DNA of 64,000 nucleotides from Hemerocallis citrina (GCA_017893485.1 CM030363.1:172324686-172388685); one strand, 5' to 3'. Shown: positions 10,768 through 23,284, numbered from the stretch's first letter. Numbers and translations are program-made. Notes: generated from the sequence alone by a model not told the origin.

Positions 10768-12390
10768 TTGAATTCACGTACCATAAGTCACCCCAACTTT
10801 TGGAAGTGAGTTTCAAATCTCGGTTGAAGAGATACGGGCGTATAAGATGGTTTTGGTTGTAAAAAAACCCAAATAAACCGATACACGGCCGTATTTCTCG
10901 AACCGTAACACGAAACCCACTTCTACATGTTGAGGTGGGTTGTGTTGAGTGAGATCAGCTTACTCGCAAAGTTTCGTATTTTTTGGAGAACGTTTGCAAG
11001 GTTTTCAACTCTAACCGCACAAAAATATTGAAAGTCATTAACTTATAATGCGAGGAACATGAGAAAACCACACAAACGGCATCCAAAAATTTATAAACCT
11101 TTCCCAATTGGTCGAATTCACGTAGGGCAAGCTACCCGAACTTGTAGAAGGGTGTTTCGAGTTGCGGTTTGCGAGATACGGCCGTGTACCGCTATACTTG
11201 ATTTTTTCCAACCGAAAACGATACGCATCCGTATCTCTTGAACCGTGAGTCGAAACTCACTTCTACAAGTTAGTTTGGCTTCTCATAGGGGACACCAACC
11301 AACTCGCTATGTTTCGTATTTATTGGAGGTGGTTTGAAGTGTTTTCAACTCTAACCACACTTACAAAATTCTAAGTCAAAAACTTCTTATGCGAGGAAGT
11401 TGAGAAAACCGCACAAACGACATCCGAAAATTATAAAACTTTCCAACTTGGTCTGATATACGTAGGGCAAGCCACCCGAACTTGTAGAAGCGAGTTTTGG
11501 GTCACGGTTTGCGAGATACAGCCGTGTACCGGCTTTAGTTATTTTTTTTCCAACCGAAAGCGATACGCAGCCGTATCTCTCGAACCGTGAGTCAAAACTC
11601 GCTTCTACAACTTGGGTTGGCTTCTCGTAGGGGACACCCACCAACTCGCAAAGTTTCGTATTTTTTGGAGGTCGTTTGAAGGGTTTTCAACTCTAACCGC
11701 ACTTAGAAAATTCTAAGTCAAAAACTTCGCATTTGAGGAATTGAAGAAAACCGCACAAACGGCATCCAAAAATTATAAAACTTTTTGACTAGGTCGAATT
11801 CACGTAGGGCAAGCCACCCAAACTTGTAGAAGCGAGTTTCGAGTCACGGTTGGGGAGATACGGCCGTCTATCGCTTTACTTGGTTTTTATCAACCGAAAG
11901 CGATACGCGGCCTATCTGCCGAACCGTGAGTTGAAACTCGCTTCCACAACTTGGGTTGGCATCTCATAGTGGACACGAACCAACTCGCAAAGTTTCAAAT
12001 TTTTTGGAGGTCGTTTGAAGTGTTTTCAACTCTAACCGCACTTAAAAAATTCTAAGTGAAAACCTTCTCATGCGAGGAATTGAAGAAAACAGCACAAACG
12101 GCATCCGAAAATTGTAAAACTTTCCGACTTAGTCGAATTCACGTAGGGCAAGCCACCCGAACTTATAGAAGCGAGATTCGAGTCACGGTTCAGGAGATAC
12201 GGCCGTGTACCGCTTTACTTGGTTTTTTTCAACCGAAAGCGATACGCGGCCGTATCTCTCAAACCGTGAGTCGAAACTCGTTTCTACAAATTGGGGTGGC
12301 TTGTACTACGTGAGACGAACCTACTCGCAAAGTTTCGTATTTTTTACAGTCGTTTGCAGGGTTTTAACCATAACCGCACTGAAAAGTTCC
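10768..12390. repeat. Tandem array of ~340-bp units, each with a long palindrome
   Basis: The marker CGATAC(A/G)C(G)GCCGTAT starts at 10879, 11219, 11561, 11901 and 12240, a spacing of 340, 342, 340 and 339 bp. Each unit has two ~65-bp arms in inverted orientation (GGGCAAGCCACCCGAACTTG...CACGGTTTGCGAGATACGGC and its complement) around a short T-rich loop, then a ~200-bp spacer with CCGCACAAACGGCATCC. ORFs through it are repeat artefacts. Probably the right terminal repeat of the MULE. Confidence 0.85.
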
Positions 12391-12860
12391 TAACTAATTT
12401 CGTATATACAATTGTAATTCTACAAATTACTAACGCAAGCAACAGAATTCGGCAATTGAATATACTTGAAGTCAACCCGATTCTATATCTAAAATCTACT
12501 AAGGCATATAAATTTTTCCCCAATTTGTAAATAATTTACTACACACAAATTGAAAAAAAAAACACAAATATAGATTATTGAGGTAAAAAAATAGTCTATA
12601 CCTTACAAAATATGTCCAAATCAAGCCAAACGATCGATTCGGAGGAGAACTAGGGTTTGTATTCCGTTTCGAAGAGGGGATGAGAGAGTAGGGTTTCGAT
12701 CTTTGGAGTTGGGAGAGAGCAGGGGGAGCGAACGGAGATGTCGATCAAGTCTTCGTCGGAGCTAGGTTTTTTTCGCAGTTGGGTTCGTCGAAGAAAGAAG
12801 AAGGAGTGAGAAGAAATCGCCGAAGAAGACGAACTGAATGGAAATACAAATGAATATAGA
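12391..12860. other. Region outside the array; possible leader or promoter-like DNA
   Basis: AT-rich to 12610, then a GA-rich stretch (12640-12830) that on the minus strand is CT-rich with several AACCCTA and TCTCTC motifs, like a plant 5' leader. No ORF or transposon end found. Confidence 0.3.
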
Positions 12861-12866
12861 TAGCCT

Positions 12867-12950
12867 TAACCCGTTCTTGGGAAGGACGGGTTAAGGCTAT
12901 TTTTTTAAATAAAAATTTGCCTTAACCCGTCGTTGGAGATGACGGGTTAA
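12867..12950. repeat. CCCGTT hairpin pair outside the array
   Basis: Two hairpins, CTTAACCCGTTCTT/AAGGACGGGTTAAG and CTTAACCCGTCG/GACGGGTTAAGG, of the same family as those at 3056-7990, so the repeat domain continues beyond the 340-bp array. Confidence 0.75.
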
Positions 12951-13080
12951 GGCAAAATTTTATTAAAAAAATCTGGGTCGTTGGATCTTTGATCCAACGG
13001 TCCAGATCAAAGTTCGCACGGGTCTGTGCGAACAGACCCGCTTCCGACCTGCTTCCGACCCGTTTGCAACGGAAGAAATC

Positions 13081-13082
<2 letters not shown>

Positions 13083-13147
<65 letters not shown>
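13083..13147. repeat. (TA)n microsatellite
   Basis: 65 bp of pure AT dinucleotide, adjoining the 3' end of the leftward LINE. The Ile-Tyr ORFs over it are artefacts. Confidence 0.95.
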
Positions 13148-13153
<6 letters not shown>

Positions 13154-16100
13154 GACACTAAGTCATCAATTCATTAATGATCAATTAACGAAGCTAAGTA
13201 GTACGACACTAGATCATATACAGAGCACAACGCTCCATATACACCATCCCCCACAATACAACAAAATAATTCCATCAAGTAACCACAAAATAACATGAAA
13301 GAGACAGGACTAAAACATCAAGAAACTGACAGGTAAAGCCAACCAAATCTTAAAGTGCAGCACCTCTTCCCACTCCTCTCCCCAACCTGGCGCACTACTC
13401 CTCTGAGCTCATCTTCAGCTTCTTCTTCGCGCCCACATACCCTGCCCAATCATGAATGAAAAGGAAAATTTTATGCATTGAAACTGGAAATCTATAGTTA
13501 ATGCTACGAAAACAAAGATCGTTTTGGTCTAGCCATAGACTCCACAGAGTAGCTTCTACCGCTATCTCCCACGCTAGTCTATCTTCGGTCCTAATGAAAC
13601 TCTCCCTCCACAGACCCCAAGCGTCTGCCGTGGACCTGGGATACCTATCGCACCCAAACCCCCTACAAATTATTTTCCATGTGAGAGCCGCCTTACGACT
13701 CGTAAAAAATAAATGTGTGCTATCCTCTTCCGCTACCAGACAGAGAGTGCAACTAACATCAATTTGCATGTTTCTTTTTCTCAAATTTACTTTTTTTAAG
13801 ATCGCGTCATTGTGTACTAGCCAACTAAAAACTCTAACTTTCAACGGCGCTTGGGTACTCCAAATAACGTTCTCAACTAGGCACCTGAGTCCGCCATCAT
13901 TTAACCATCTGTACATTGATGCGACTGAGAAACTCTGTGCACTACCGATATTCCACCAACGTTCGTCGTGGTCGTTGTTCATTTGCCCACCTTTCGCTTG
14001 TATGTACCTGTTAAGCTCTTCAAAATGTCCTATACTCTCTTGTGTTAATAGGCCTGCAACAGTTAGTGTCAATTTCCCTTTTTTTCAGACGTCTGCAACC
14101 AGGGCGTCTTGATGAACTACGGCCTCCGCCGCCTTGGGAAAGCTATTCTTTAGAGAACTGTCCCCGCACCATTTGTCCTTCCAAAATCTAGTGCTCTTCC
14201 TGTTGCCGACCCTGCATCTAGTATTACAATTGAAAATATCCCCCTGCTTCGCCACCCCCTTCCAAAGAAAGGAGACCTTGCTAAAAGCGCTTCGCCCTCC
14301 GAACCTATATTTTTTCCTTTTACGATACCGATCGAAGGAGTAGTTCCACCATCCTTTCCTTCGTTTATAAATCTTCCACCACCATTTGCTGAGCAAAGCC
14401 CGGTTCATTTCGTGCAGGTTTAGAATTCCTAACCCACCAAATTCTCTTTTTTTGCAGACTCTCCTCCATTTAACGAGATGAAAACCTTTGTTTCCCTCAC
14501 CGGTCCCTTTCCATAAGAAGCATCTTCTCATCTTGTCTATCTTGAGAATGACCCACTTAGGTAACTCGTAAATAGACATGAAGTATAGTGGAATTGCACT
14601 AAGTACCGAGTTGAGCAATATGATCCGACCCCCTAACGAGAGGTATTTACTCTTCCACCCTACCAGCTTCTTAGCGATCTTGTCAATTAGGGGAGACCAG
14701 TCCTCTCTTAGTAGCTTCCCGGGTCTGATTGGAGTTCCTAGATATTTGATCGGGTACTCGCCTGTCTGACAACCTAGTATTGTCGAAATATAGCTTGTTG
14801 GAATCGATAACTGCTCACTAATTGGGGTAACACAGCTCTTTCTGAGGTTTATTTTCAAACCTGACCAACTTTGGAAACAGGCTAAGGCCGCTTTGATTGC
14901 CTGACTTCTTGGGCGTTTGCTCTTCCGAATAAAAGGGTATCGTCTGCATATTGAAGTATGGTCATCGGTTTATCTATTCCTTTGATCTGAATGACCTTGA
15001 TGACGTTACTCTCTTGTGCTTGCTTAATCATTTCGGCAAGTCCGTCGGCAATGATGGCGAATAGCAACGACGAGAGTGGATCTCCTTGCCGTAATCCTCT
15101 TTTGCATTTTATTTCCTTTCCCTGCCACCCGTTCATCTGAATGGACGATTTTCCTCCTTGGACGCAGTGCCGGATCCACGATCTCCATTTTTCTCCAAAA
15201 CCTTTGAGCTTAAGAGCCTCATCTAGACATTCCCAGTTGACAGAATCATAGGCCTTTTTGAAGTCTATTTTGAGAAGAAAGTCGTCCGTCCTATCTTTGC
15301 TTCCCCTGAATACTACCTCGTGTGCGGCTGCGATGCTATCAGCGATGTCCCTTCCTCGGATGAAATCGCTTTGCAATGTAGCGACCACGTTCTCCATATT
15401 CAGAGCCAATCGTTGTGCCAGGACTTTAGTTATAATTTTGAACGAACCATTTAGCAGACTAATTGGTCGGAAATCCTCTGCCGTACGAACATCTTGCTTC
15501 TTAGGAATGAGAATAATTGACGCGTAGTTCAGCCTATCAAGGTTGGCAGTTCCTTCGTGGAATTCGTTGAAGATATTCATTAGATCCACCTTAATTATCT
15601 GCCAATATATTTTGTAAAAAAATATGGCCAGTCCGTCTGGTCCTGGCGCTTTGTCCTGACCCAGCCTGTTGATTGCATCTCTTACTTCCTCTTCCGAAAA
15701 TTTATTTTCGATTCCTTCACTTCCGTCTATCTTTGAGGAGATCCACATATCCAGCACGAGAGTGCATCTAGCTTGATCAGTTCGCCCTAGCAAATCGTGA
15801 TACCTCATGTCTAGGTGAGATCTAATAAGATCTTCGTTCTCAGTCCACGTTCCATCAATCTCTGATCCTGTTATGCAGTTACATCTTCTCCTTCCATTAG
15901 CGACTTTGTGAAAAAAATTTGTGTTTGCATCTCCTTCCTTTAGCCACTGGATTCTTAATCGTTGCTTCCAATGCATTTCCTCCATTGAGCATATGTGTTG
16001 CAGCTCCAACCTCCCGTTTGCCAGTTCCTCTTTTCTAACTCCATTAGGTCTTTGTCCTCTTGAGAAGTTTCCAAGTCATGAATCCTATTGCCGATTGCTT

Positions 16101-16469
16101 CCCGTCTAGAATTGTTATTCCCAAAATTTTCTTTTGCCCATACTTTTAAATCTCTTCTTAGTCGCCTTGTCTTTTCCATCCAGGTTCCAATTGCTGAAGT
16201 TTGCGAGGCTGATCCTCCCCATGACTCCTGAATTCTCTGGCGCGTCTCTTCAACCGTCGTCTAAGAATTTTTCGAATCTAAAAGGAAAATACTTTTTCCT
16301 ATTGTACCGGTCACAATCTATAATTAATGGCAGATGGTCTAACGTATATCGAGCTGCAGATTTCACTTTTGCAAGGGGGAACATGTCTTCCCACTCGGTT
16401 GACACCAAGACTCTATCTAGTTTAGCTAGTGTTGGGCTGTGCTGCATGTTGGACCAGGTGAACTTTCTA
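13148..16469 (-). mobile_element. L1-type LINE, 5'-truncated, minus strand
   Basis: Non-LTR retrotransposon reading leftward. It starts inside the C-terminal part of the APE endonuclease (~16460) and ends near the TA microsatellite. It carries reverse transcriptase and a zf-RVT domain. The 5' end abuts the Helitron at 16470. No target duplication was recognised, and no clear poly(A) tail is present. Confidence 0.8.
13395..16462 (-). pseudogene. LINE ORF2: endonuclease C-terminus, reverse transcriptase, zf-RVT
   Basis: Broken into at least four frames. 16462-16250: end of the endonuclease, with the FTWSN and LDRVLVS motifs. 16179-15955: linker. 16009-14882: reverse transcriptase with KAPGPDGL, FRPISLLN, KAYDSVNW, GLRQGDPLSS and the catalytic YADD (~14950). 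14858-14085 and 14072-13395: connection domain and zf-RVT (APLKVRVFSWL, CTLC...H). Frameshifts lie near 14880 and 16000, and an in-frame stop at 14085-14087. A dead copy. The order and motifs make the family certain. Confidence 0.85.
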
Positions 16470-16961
16470 TCTATATCTATATTATAATGAGAGAGTTGGA
16501 GTTGTAATTTGTTAACAAATAAATCTGTGCGTTGCACGTGCAACTCCAACTTCCCCATTTTTACTTAATTTTTTTTAATTGACACGTGCATTGTACGTGC
16601 AACTCCAACTCTCCCAATTTTTTATTTGGATTTTTTATTTCACACTTGCAAGACATGCAAAGCATATATTTTTTTTACTTTAATTTTTTTAAATTAACAC
16701 GTACACCGCACATTTACATCAGAGTTTTTACTTTAATTTTTTTTATTGACACGTGCTTCCACATCACGTCCAACTCTCCCATTATTTCCTTTATATACAT
16801 ATTACTCCCACGTGCTATATTATATTATTTTTTAAAAAAATATTTACTTTCAAAAAGTTATATTTATTAAGACGTGCTTCGCATGTGCAAATCACATTTT
16901 TTAAAATTTATTTATTTTTATAAAAAATATTATTATGTGCATCGCACATGTATATTACTAG
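16470..16961 (+). mobile_element. Short non-autonomous Helitron
   Basis: Begins TCTATATCTATATTATAATG and ends with the hairpin ATGTGCATCGCACAT about ten bases before a terminal CTAG. It lies between A (16469) and T (16962), as Helitrons do. Inside are repeated (A)CACGTGC..GCACGTG-type boxes and T-rich tracts; no helicase is encoded. Related relics occur at 31255-32165. Confidence 0.65.
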
Positions 16962-17009
16962 TTATATTAATGTTTAAACAAGGGGGGCGTGAAATTTAAT
17001 TTCCTTTTA

Positions 17010-17385
17010 GGGATAATATTATGAAACATTCTAACCTATTTCCTGAAAATTAAGAAACCTCCCAATGTTAAATTTTAATTAAGAAACCCTTCATATTTAA
17101 CAATTCACACCCTCCTCTCTGTTAACGAAATTGCGTCTTATATATATATCCCAATTCTATATATTTTTTTCAATTAAACCCATAGATATAACTTTAAACC
17201 TATGTTGGTAACTTAACTCCATGTTTCTATGTAAGTTTAAGTTGCATTTAAGGATTTTCTCTTTCATCTTCATTAGCAGGTGAGGGGACAAATTGATCAA
17301 TGTGAGAGTTTCTTAATTAAAATTTGATGTTGGAAAATTTCTTAATTATGAGGGAAAATATTGAGGGGTTTAATAACTTTACCCC
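17010..17385. mobile_element. MITE with ~80-bp terminal inverted repeats and TTA duplication
   Basis: Starts GGGATAATATTATGAAAC and ends with the near-complement GTTTAATAACTTTACCCC. TTA flanks both sides (17007-17009, 17386-17388), which suggests the PIF/Harbinger (Tourist-like) group. Arms share AATTAAGAAA-type blocks. No coding capacity. Confidence 0.65.
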
Positions 17386-17388
17386 TTA

Positions 17389-18517
17389 TACTATGATTTA
17401 CACATTCCTTTCTAATTTTCACCATTGGACCGGTTCGAGAATATGTCCCTTACATGGTTCTCTAGGTTTCTGAAGAAATCATGTAAAGGGTACATATGTT
17501 TTAAGGAAACTCAATTTTGTCTCTATTTGTTAAAAGGGTATTATGTATGTTAGGTTTTAGACTTTTTCCTAAATTAACAAGTCATTTCCTCGTTGTTGTT
17601 TTGTTCTTTAATAAGAAGGGAAAAAAAAAAGGAAAATTCGGAAAAATCCAAAATGAAAAGAAAGAAACATGGAAGTGATGCGGAGCTCACCATGCATGCG
17701 ATCGGTTCAATCACATGCAGGGATTCCTACATGTTTTCTGCTCTTCAATTAAGTATTTTCAGTAAAAGATAACCATCGCCACCTATCCCTCTGCACCTTT
17801 TCCATTTAAAGAGAACAAAGGATTCGGTAAGAAATCCAAAGGAGTTGTTAATTTTTAATTTATGGTTTTATTTTGTAATTTTAGATAAACAATATCTATC
17901 CTTCTATGCACACATTATATCATTTCATCCATGTCTTATTGCACTTAATTAATTACTAATTAAGTAAGAATTAGTTATAACTTTCAAGTTGAGTGTCAAA
18001 TCGAGTCATGTGTCTCCCCAAGCAAGCAAGTGCCATGTGTCCCTTTCAGATCTTTGGCCCAAAGAAAAAACTAGGCTACTGCAGGTGCACCAAACTTAGT
18101 ACGTAGATAAAAGAATTAATGTTGGTGACAAGTACAACCAAAATGGTGGAGTCTTAGAGATTGGAGCATTGATGTAGACCGTTTAAGATTTGGTAATCCT
18201 TTAGAAAAGTTGCCAATCTCTCTTTTGTGCTATGAATCAGAGAGACTAGCTAGCTAGCTAGGTAAATCTTTCAGAAAAGTTATGTGGACAGAGTTTGGCT
18301 TGAAGGGGATTCTGGTGGTGCTATGAATCAAACCTGATATGAACGAGACTAAACACATGTAGTGCACTTGGCAAAGTTAATCATTCTCAAACGAGAGGTG
18401 ATGGATTCGGTTATGGTCTTTTAGATAAATTAAATTATTTAGAATGTTGGAAACTCTCCAACATAGACGGCCAAGGTTAAAAATGTACAAGGTAATCTCA
18501 GATTTTTTTTAGATTAT
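17389..18517. other. Intergenic, nothing recognised
   Basis: AT-rich DNA without exons, hairpins or element ends that I can support. A small CTAGCTAGCTAG tract lies at ~18245-18262. Confidence 0.5.
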
Positions 18518-18717
18518 CTTGTTTGGTATGCGGCAAACATAGTTTTGGAAGGAATGGTGGATTCCATAGGAATCTAAATCCTTAGTTGGGAAGACTTTCA
18601 ATTCCCCAAAAAACCATGGGATTTGAGGATTCCCAGGATTTCCATAACAAACAATAAAATAACCAAAAAAATAGAAAAAATCTCCCCCAAAATTCATGGG
18701 ATTTGAGAATTCTCTAT
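18518..18717. repeat. Left part of an older MITE-like element split by the copia insertion
   Basis: Starts near TTGTTTGGTATGC. The other half after the copia element (23773-23974) ends near GTACCAAGCGC, an approximate inverted terminus. Both halves share CATAACAAAC-ATAAAATAA-CC and GGAATC/GATTCC blocks. No clean 5-bp duplication is seen around the copia element. Confidence 0.4.
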
Positions 18718-19208
18718 TGAAATTAAACTTGATTTTGAGTTAAGCTTAATTACAGGTTCATAATCCAAACCCAAAATTAAGCCCAAGTTCTAGATATTCT
18801 CTAGAAACATCATAAAATATTATCACCTCCTCTATATGTTCTAGAGAATTCTATAAAATAATTATCTAAAGATTTGTGTAGAAAATTTTAGGAATTGTAA
18901 GACATAAAATCTAGATATTATGGTAGAGAGTTCTAGAAGACTTGTAAGATATTTTGTAATCTTGGAGCCTATAAATAGCTCCTTCCTCTCCCATTTGTAA
19001 ACAAGTTGAACAAATAAATAAAAAGCAAGTTAAAGAAAGAGTGTTCTTCATAAGTTCTCTAATTCTCTCTAAAAATCTTTCAAGTATTTTCTAAGTATTC
19101 TTCCATATCATTCTTCATACTTAGAGGGTTTCTTCTCTTAGTTTCACTCGGGTTTCTCGGGTATTACGGTCTTGGGCTAGTGCTAAGCACTATCGGAGTT
19201 TCTTTACA
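18718..19208 (+). repeat. 5' LTR of copia element
   Basis: 491 bp, TGAAATTAAAC...TTTACA. A TATAAATA box at 18970-18977 lies in GGAGCC...GCTCC context. It drives the genomic transcript. Confidence 0.93.
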
Positions 19209-19221
19209 TGGTATCAGAGCC
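19209..19221 (+). promoter_or_regulatory. Primer binding site (initiator tRNA-Met)
   Basis: TGGTATCAGAGCC directly follows the 5' LTR, complementary to the 3' end of plant initiator tRNA-Met, the usual copia primer. Confidence 0.9.
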
Positions 19222-19278
19222 ATTCTAATCTTGTGCTCATCAAGATCGGGGTTTAAGAGAGCTCGGTTTATTCTAAGT

Positions 19279-22200
19279 ATGGAATCAATGGGTCATGTCG
19301 TTGAATTGGGAATGGAGATCTTAAATCAATCTAACTACCGATTATGGAAGTCATGTATGGAGTCATACTTGGTTAGTGAGGATTTATGGGATGTCGTCGG
19401 CGGTAGTAGCACAACACCACCAAGAGGAGATGCTGCAACAGCGGAAGCGACAAAGGAGTGGACACGGAAAAATGCCAAGGCGGAGTTTGCTTTGAAGATG
19501 TCAATATCCTCGGGAGTATTTGAGCATGTCTCAAGGTGTACATCCGCTAGTTCGATTTGGCAAGCGTTAGATCAATTGTTCAACAAGAAGAACGAGGCTC
19601 GGCTACAACTATTAGAGAATGAGTTGGCGAATGCGAAGCAGGGGGAGTCTTCAATCTCAGAGTTCTTTATCAAAGTAAAAAACCTTTGCTCAGAGATTAA
19701 TACTCTTAATCCGGAGGAGTCGATTTCAGAAGCTCGGATGAAGCGGTCTATTATTCGTGGTTTACGACCCGAATATACACCGTTTGTTACTTCAGTTCAA
19801 GGATGGGCTACACAACCTTCCTTGGAGGAGTTCGAAAATCTGCTAGCTTCGCAAGAATCACTAGCCATGCAAATGGTGGGAGTTAAAGTCAATGATGACT
19901 TGGGGAGCGCGTTTGTAGCTCGGAGGCAACAAAGTTTTAGAGCCAAGTTCAAGGATAGTGATATAAAAAATAATGATGGACGAGAAAGATCTTCTATGGG
20001 AGACAAGAAGCGATTCAAGTGCTACCGGTGTGGAAAACTTGGGCACTTCAAAAAGGATTGCCGAGTTAAGTTGAAAGAAACAAATATGGCAGAATCAAAG
20101 GGTCACACTGAAGACGAAGAATGGGGAAAATATTTTACGGTGGAGGCTGCATCTTTAGGTACATCCACAACTAAAAATCTTGGAAATAAATGGATTATGG
20201 ATTCTGGTTGTAGCCATCATATTACCGGAGACGAGAAGTTATTTTCTAGTCTTCAGTGTCATGACGGGAAAGAAGCCATCATTATCGCGGATAATTCAAT
20301 CCACCGCATTGAGAAGGAAGGGACTGTTGTCATTAAAGGAGATGATGGAAGCCCAATAACTCTCAAGAATGTATATCATGTTCCTGGAGTAAGGAAGAAT
20401 CTTCTCTCTGTGGTAAATGTGGTGGACTCAGGTAACTACGTTTTATTTGGTCCAAGTGACGTCAAATTCTTAAAGAATATTAAAGAGTTAAAGGCGGATG
20501 TGGTTCACACCGGAGCACGAGTTAAAGATCTATATGTTTTATCGTCCTCCAACTCATATGTTGAAAAGATGAGCACCAATGATAATATCTTTATATGGCA
20601 TGCTAGACTTGGTCATATAAATATGACTAAGCTCAAAGTTATGGTAAATAATGATTTGGTTAATGGGCTCCCAAGGTTGAAGATTCAAGATGAAGGAAAA
20701 CTTTGTGAAGGTTGTCAATATGGAAAATCACATAGGCTTCCATTTGACAACTCCACTTCACGATGCAGCGCTCCGTTGGAGAGGATCCATAGCGATTTGA
20801 TGGGTCCAACAAGAACACCCTCCTATTCCGGGTTTCGTTACATGTTGTTGTTCGTTGATGATTTCTCACGGTACACCTGGGTATACTTTGTGAAGGAAAA
20901 ATCAGAAGTATTTTAAAGATTTCAAGAATTCAAGGTTACCGTGGAAGGCGAGTTAGGTCAGAAGATCAAGACCCTAAGGACGGATAATGGAGGAGAGTTT
21001 ATGTCAAAGGAGTTCCTTTCTTTTTGTCAAGAGCATGGTATCAAGAGGGAATTTACATGCCCATATACACCTCAACAAAATAGAATAGCAGAAAGGAAGA
21101 TCCGACATCTAAGCGAAACGTGTAGAAGCTGGGTACTTGACAAGAATTTGCCTAAAGCCTTATGGGCGGAAGGCATGAGATGTGCAGCATATGTCATCAA
21201 TCGAATGCCACTAAGTCCGAATAACATGAAGTCTCCTTATGAGATGGTTCATGGGAAGAAGCCAACGGTGAAACATCTCAGGATATTTGGATCAATCTGC
21301 TACGTCCATGTGTTCGACTCTCAGAGAACAAAGTTGGAGGCAAAGGCGAAGAAATGCATATTTGTCGGTTATGATGAATAAAGAAAAGGGTGGAGGTGCA
21401 TGGATCCTGAGACACATAGGTACGTCGTATCTCGTGATGTTGTCTTTGACGAAGTTTCCTCATATTATGGACAACCTCAAGTCTTGGTCGAACAAGAAGG
21501 TGGAGATTCCTTCAAGGTTGATGAACCAGTTCCTCAAATGCCAAGTGAGAGCGGAAGTCTTGAAAAAGAGACGCAAGGTGAAAGGGGGAGCACTAATCAA
21601 GAGGAAGATGATGATGAAGATCATGGTTCCATGGCTAATCAAAGGCCTAAAAGGAACATTGTTAAGCCTGCCCGGTTCAGAGATGAAAGGTTTGTCACTA
21701 CTTATTCATGTTACTTTGCCGCTCCATTAGATGAAGAAGAGTCATCATCTTATGATGAAGCTAAAGGTGTTCAAGAGTGGGAGACCGCAATGGAAGAAGA
21801 GATGAATGCCCTTATAAAGAATGAAACTTGGGATTTGGTTCCGAAAACCAAGGATGTTCAACCCGTTTAATGTAAATGTGTATCGAATTAAGCGGAAAGC
21901 GGATGGAAGCATTGATAGATTTAAAGCAAGGTTGGTTGCTCGGGGGTTCTCTCAGAAGTATGGAGAAGATTATGATGAGACTTTCAGTCCTATGGCTAAG
22001 ATGACTACGGTACGTTTACTTCTATCTTTAGCCGCAAGCTTTGGTTGGAAGTTATGGCAACTAGATGTGAAGAATGCGTTTCTATACGGTGAGCTTGATA
22101 AGAGTATCTTCATGGAGCAACCACTTGGTTTTAAATCACGAGAGCATCCTGATTATGTGTGTAAGCTTAAGAAGGCTTTGTACGGGTTAAAACAAGCTCC

Positions 22201-23284
22201 TCGAGCATGGTATGGAAAACTTGTTCAATTCCTTCAGTTTTGCGGTTATGTACCATCAAATTCGGATCCAAGTCTATTCTTCAAGAAGAATGGAGGAGTC
22301 CACGTGGTAGTTCTTCTTTACGTGGATGATATGATAATCACTGGGAACGATGATGCTGAAATTGCTCGTCTACAAGAGGATATGTCGGTGAGGTTTGAGA
22401 TGAAGAAGTTAGGTGAGTTGAATAACTTTCTTGGTTTGGAGGTTGAAAGGGTAAAGGATGGAATCTTCATCGGTCAACAAAGCTATGCAAGAAGGATTGT
22501 TGAGAAGTTCAGGGTACCCGAAGGAAAGACACGTACTACTCCGATGGATGTGAACATAAGGCTTAAGCGCGATGAAGGGTCCTTGCTACCCGATCCTCGA
22601 CCTTATCGCTCTCTTGTGGGAAGTCTTCTATATTTAACCATTACAAGACCTGACATTACCTTTGCGGTAGGTCTCATAAGCCGTTTTATGCAAGAACCAA
22701 GGAAACCATATTTAGAAGCGGCAAAGAAGATCTTGAAGTATGTGAAGACAACTCTTGGCATGGGTTTGGTGTACAAGTACAATGCCAAGGTTTCTCTTTA
22801 TGGTTTCACCGATGCTGACTTTGGTGGAGATCTAGATGATCGAAAATCAACATCAGGTTATGTGTTTTTATGTGGAGACACAAGCGTGTCGTGGTGTAGC
22901 AAGAAACAAGGAACGGTGTCATTGTCTACCACTGAAGCATAGTATAAAGCTTCAACACTCGTAGCTCAAGAGTGTACATGGCTTCGAAGACTCCTTGAAG
23001 ATTTGTTCGAGCCAATCAATAAGTCGGTTGTAATTTATGGAGATAATCAAAGTGCTATCAAGTTGGCTAATAATCCGGTGTTTCATGTAAGGACGAAACA
23101 TATCGAGTTAGAGCATCACTTCATAAGGGAGAAGGTACTTGATGGAACAATTGAAGCTTTGGAAGTTCGAAGTGATGACAATGTTGCAGATATCTTCACA
23201 AAGTCATTACCAAAAGGTAAATTCGAGTTACTTCGCTCGAAGCTCGGTATGGTTGACAAAATCAAGTTTAAGGGGGAGTATTGA
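19279..23284 (+). pseudogene. copia gag-pol polyprotein, interrupted
   Basis: ATG at 19279, 71 bp after the LTR. In order: gag (UBN2 type), CCHC knuckle CYRCGKLGHFKKDC (~20020), protease with DSGCSHH (~20200), GAG-pre-integrase (HARLGH), integrase core, reverse transcriptase (KARLVARGFSQ, YVDDM at ~22318) and RNase H (DADFGGD, STTEA). In-frame stops lie at 20914-20916, 21379-21381, 21868-21870 and 22940-22942, and a ~2-nt deletion near 21877 shifts the frame. Ends at TGA 23282-23284, at the 3' LTR edge. It cannot make a full polyprotein. Confidence 0.93.
23268..23279 (+). promoter_or_regulatory. Polypurine tract
   Basis: AAGGGGGAG immediately upstream of the 3' LTR, the plus-strand primer of the copia element. 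Confidence 0.85.

Larger units (their letters stand above)
1..12390. mobile_element. Large Mutator-like element (MULE) with FAR1-type transposase and PMD gene
   Basis: Inferred composite element. A FAR1/MULE transposase reads rightward from 133, and a plant-mobile-domain gene reads leftward from 10648, so the two genes converge as mudrA and mudrB do in maize MuDR. The sequence just upstream of each gene is the same motif family facing inward: 1-66 on the + strand and 10846-10781 on the - strand both hold a (C)CGTAT-tCTC-aACCG-GAAACT-ACTT core. That is what terminal inverted repeats would give. On the right the repeat continues as a ~340-bp tandem array to about 12390. The left end lies outside the window. 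The outer right boundary and the 9-11 bp target duplication were not found, and hairpin motifs of the internal type recur at 12867-12950, so the element may extend that far. Confidence 0.55.

Noticed and set aside
12922..13177. ORFs coding for Ile-Tyr repeats
   Set aside because: They only translate the (TA)n microsatellite.
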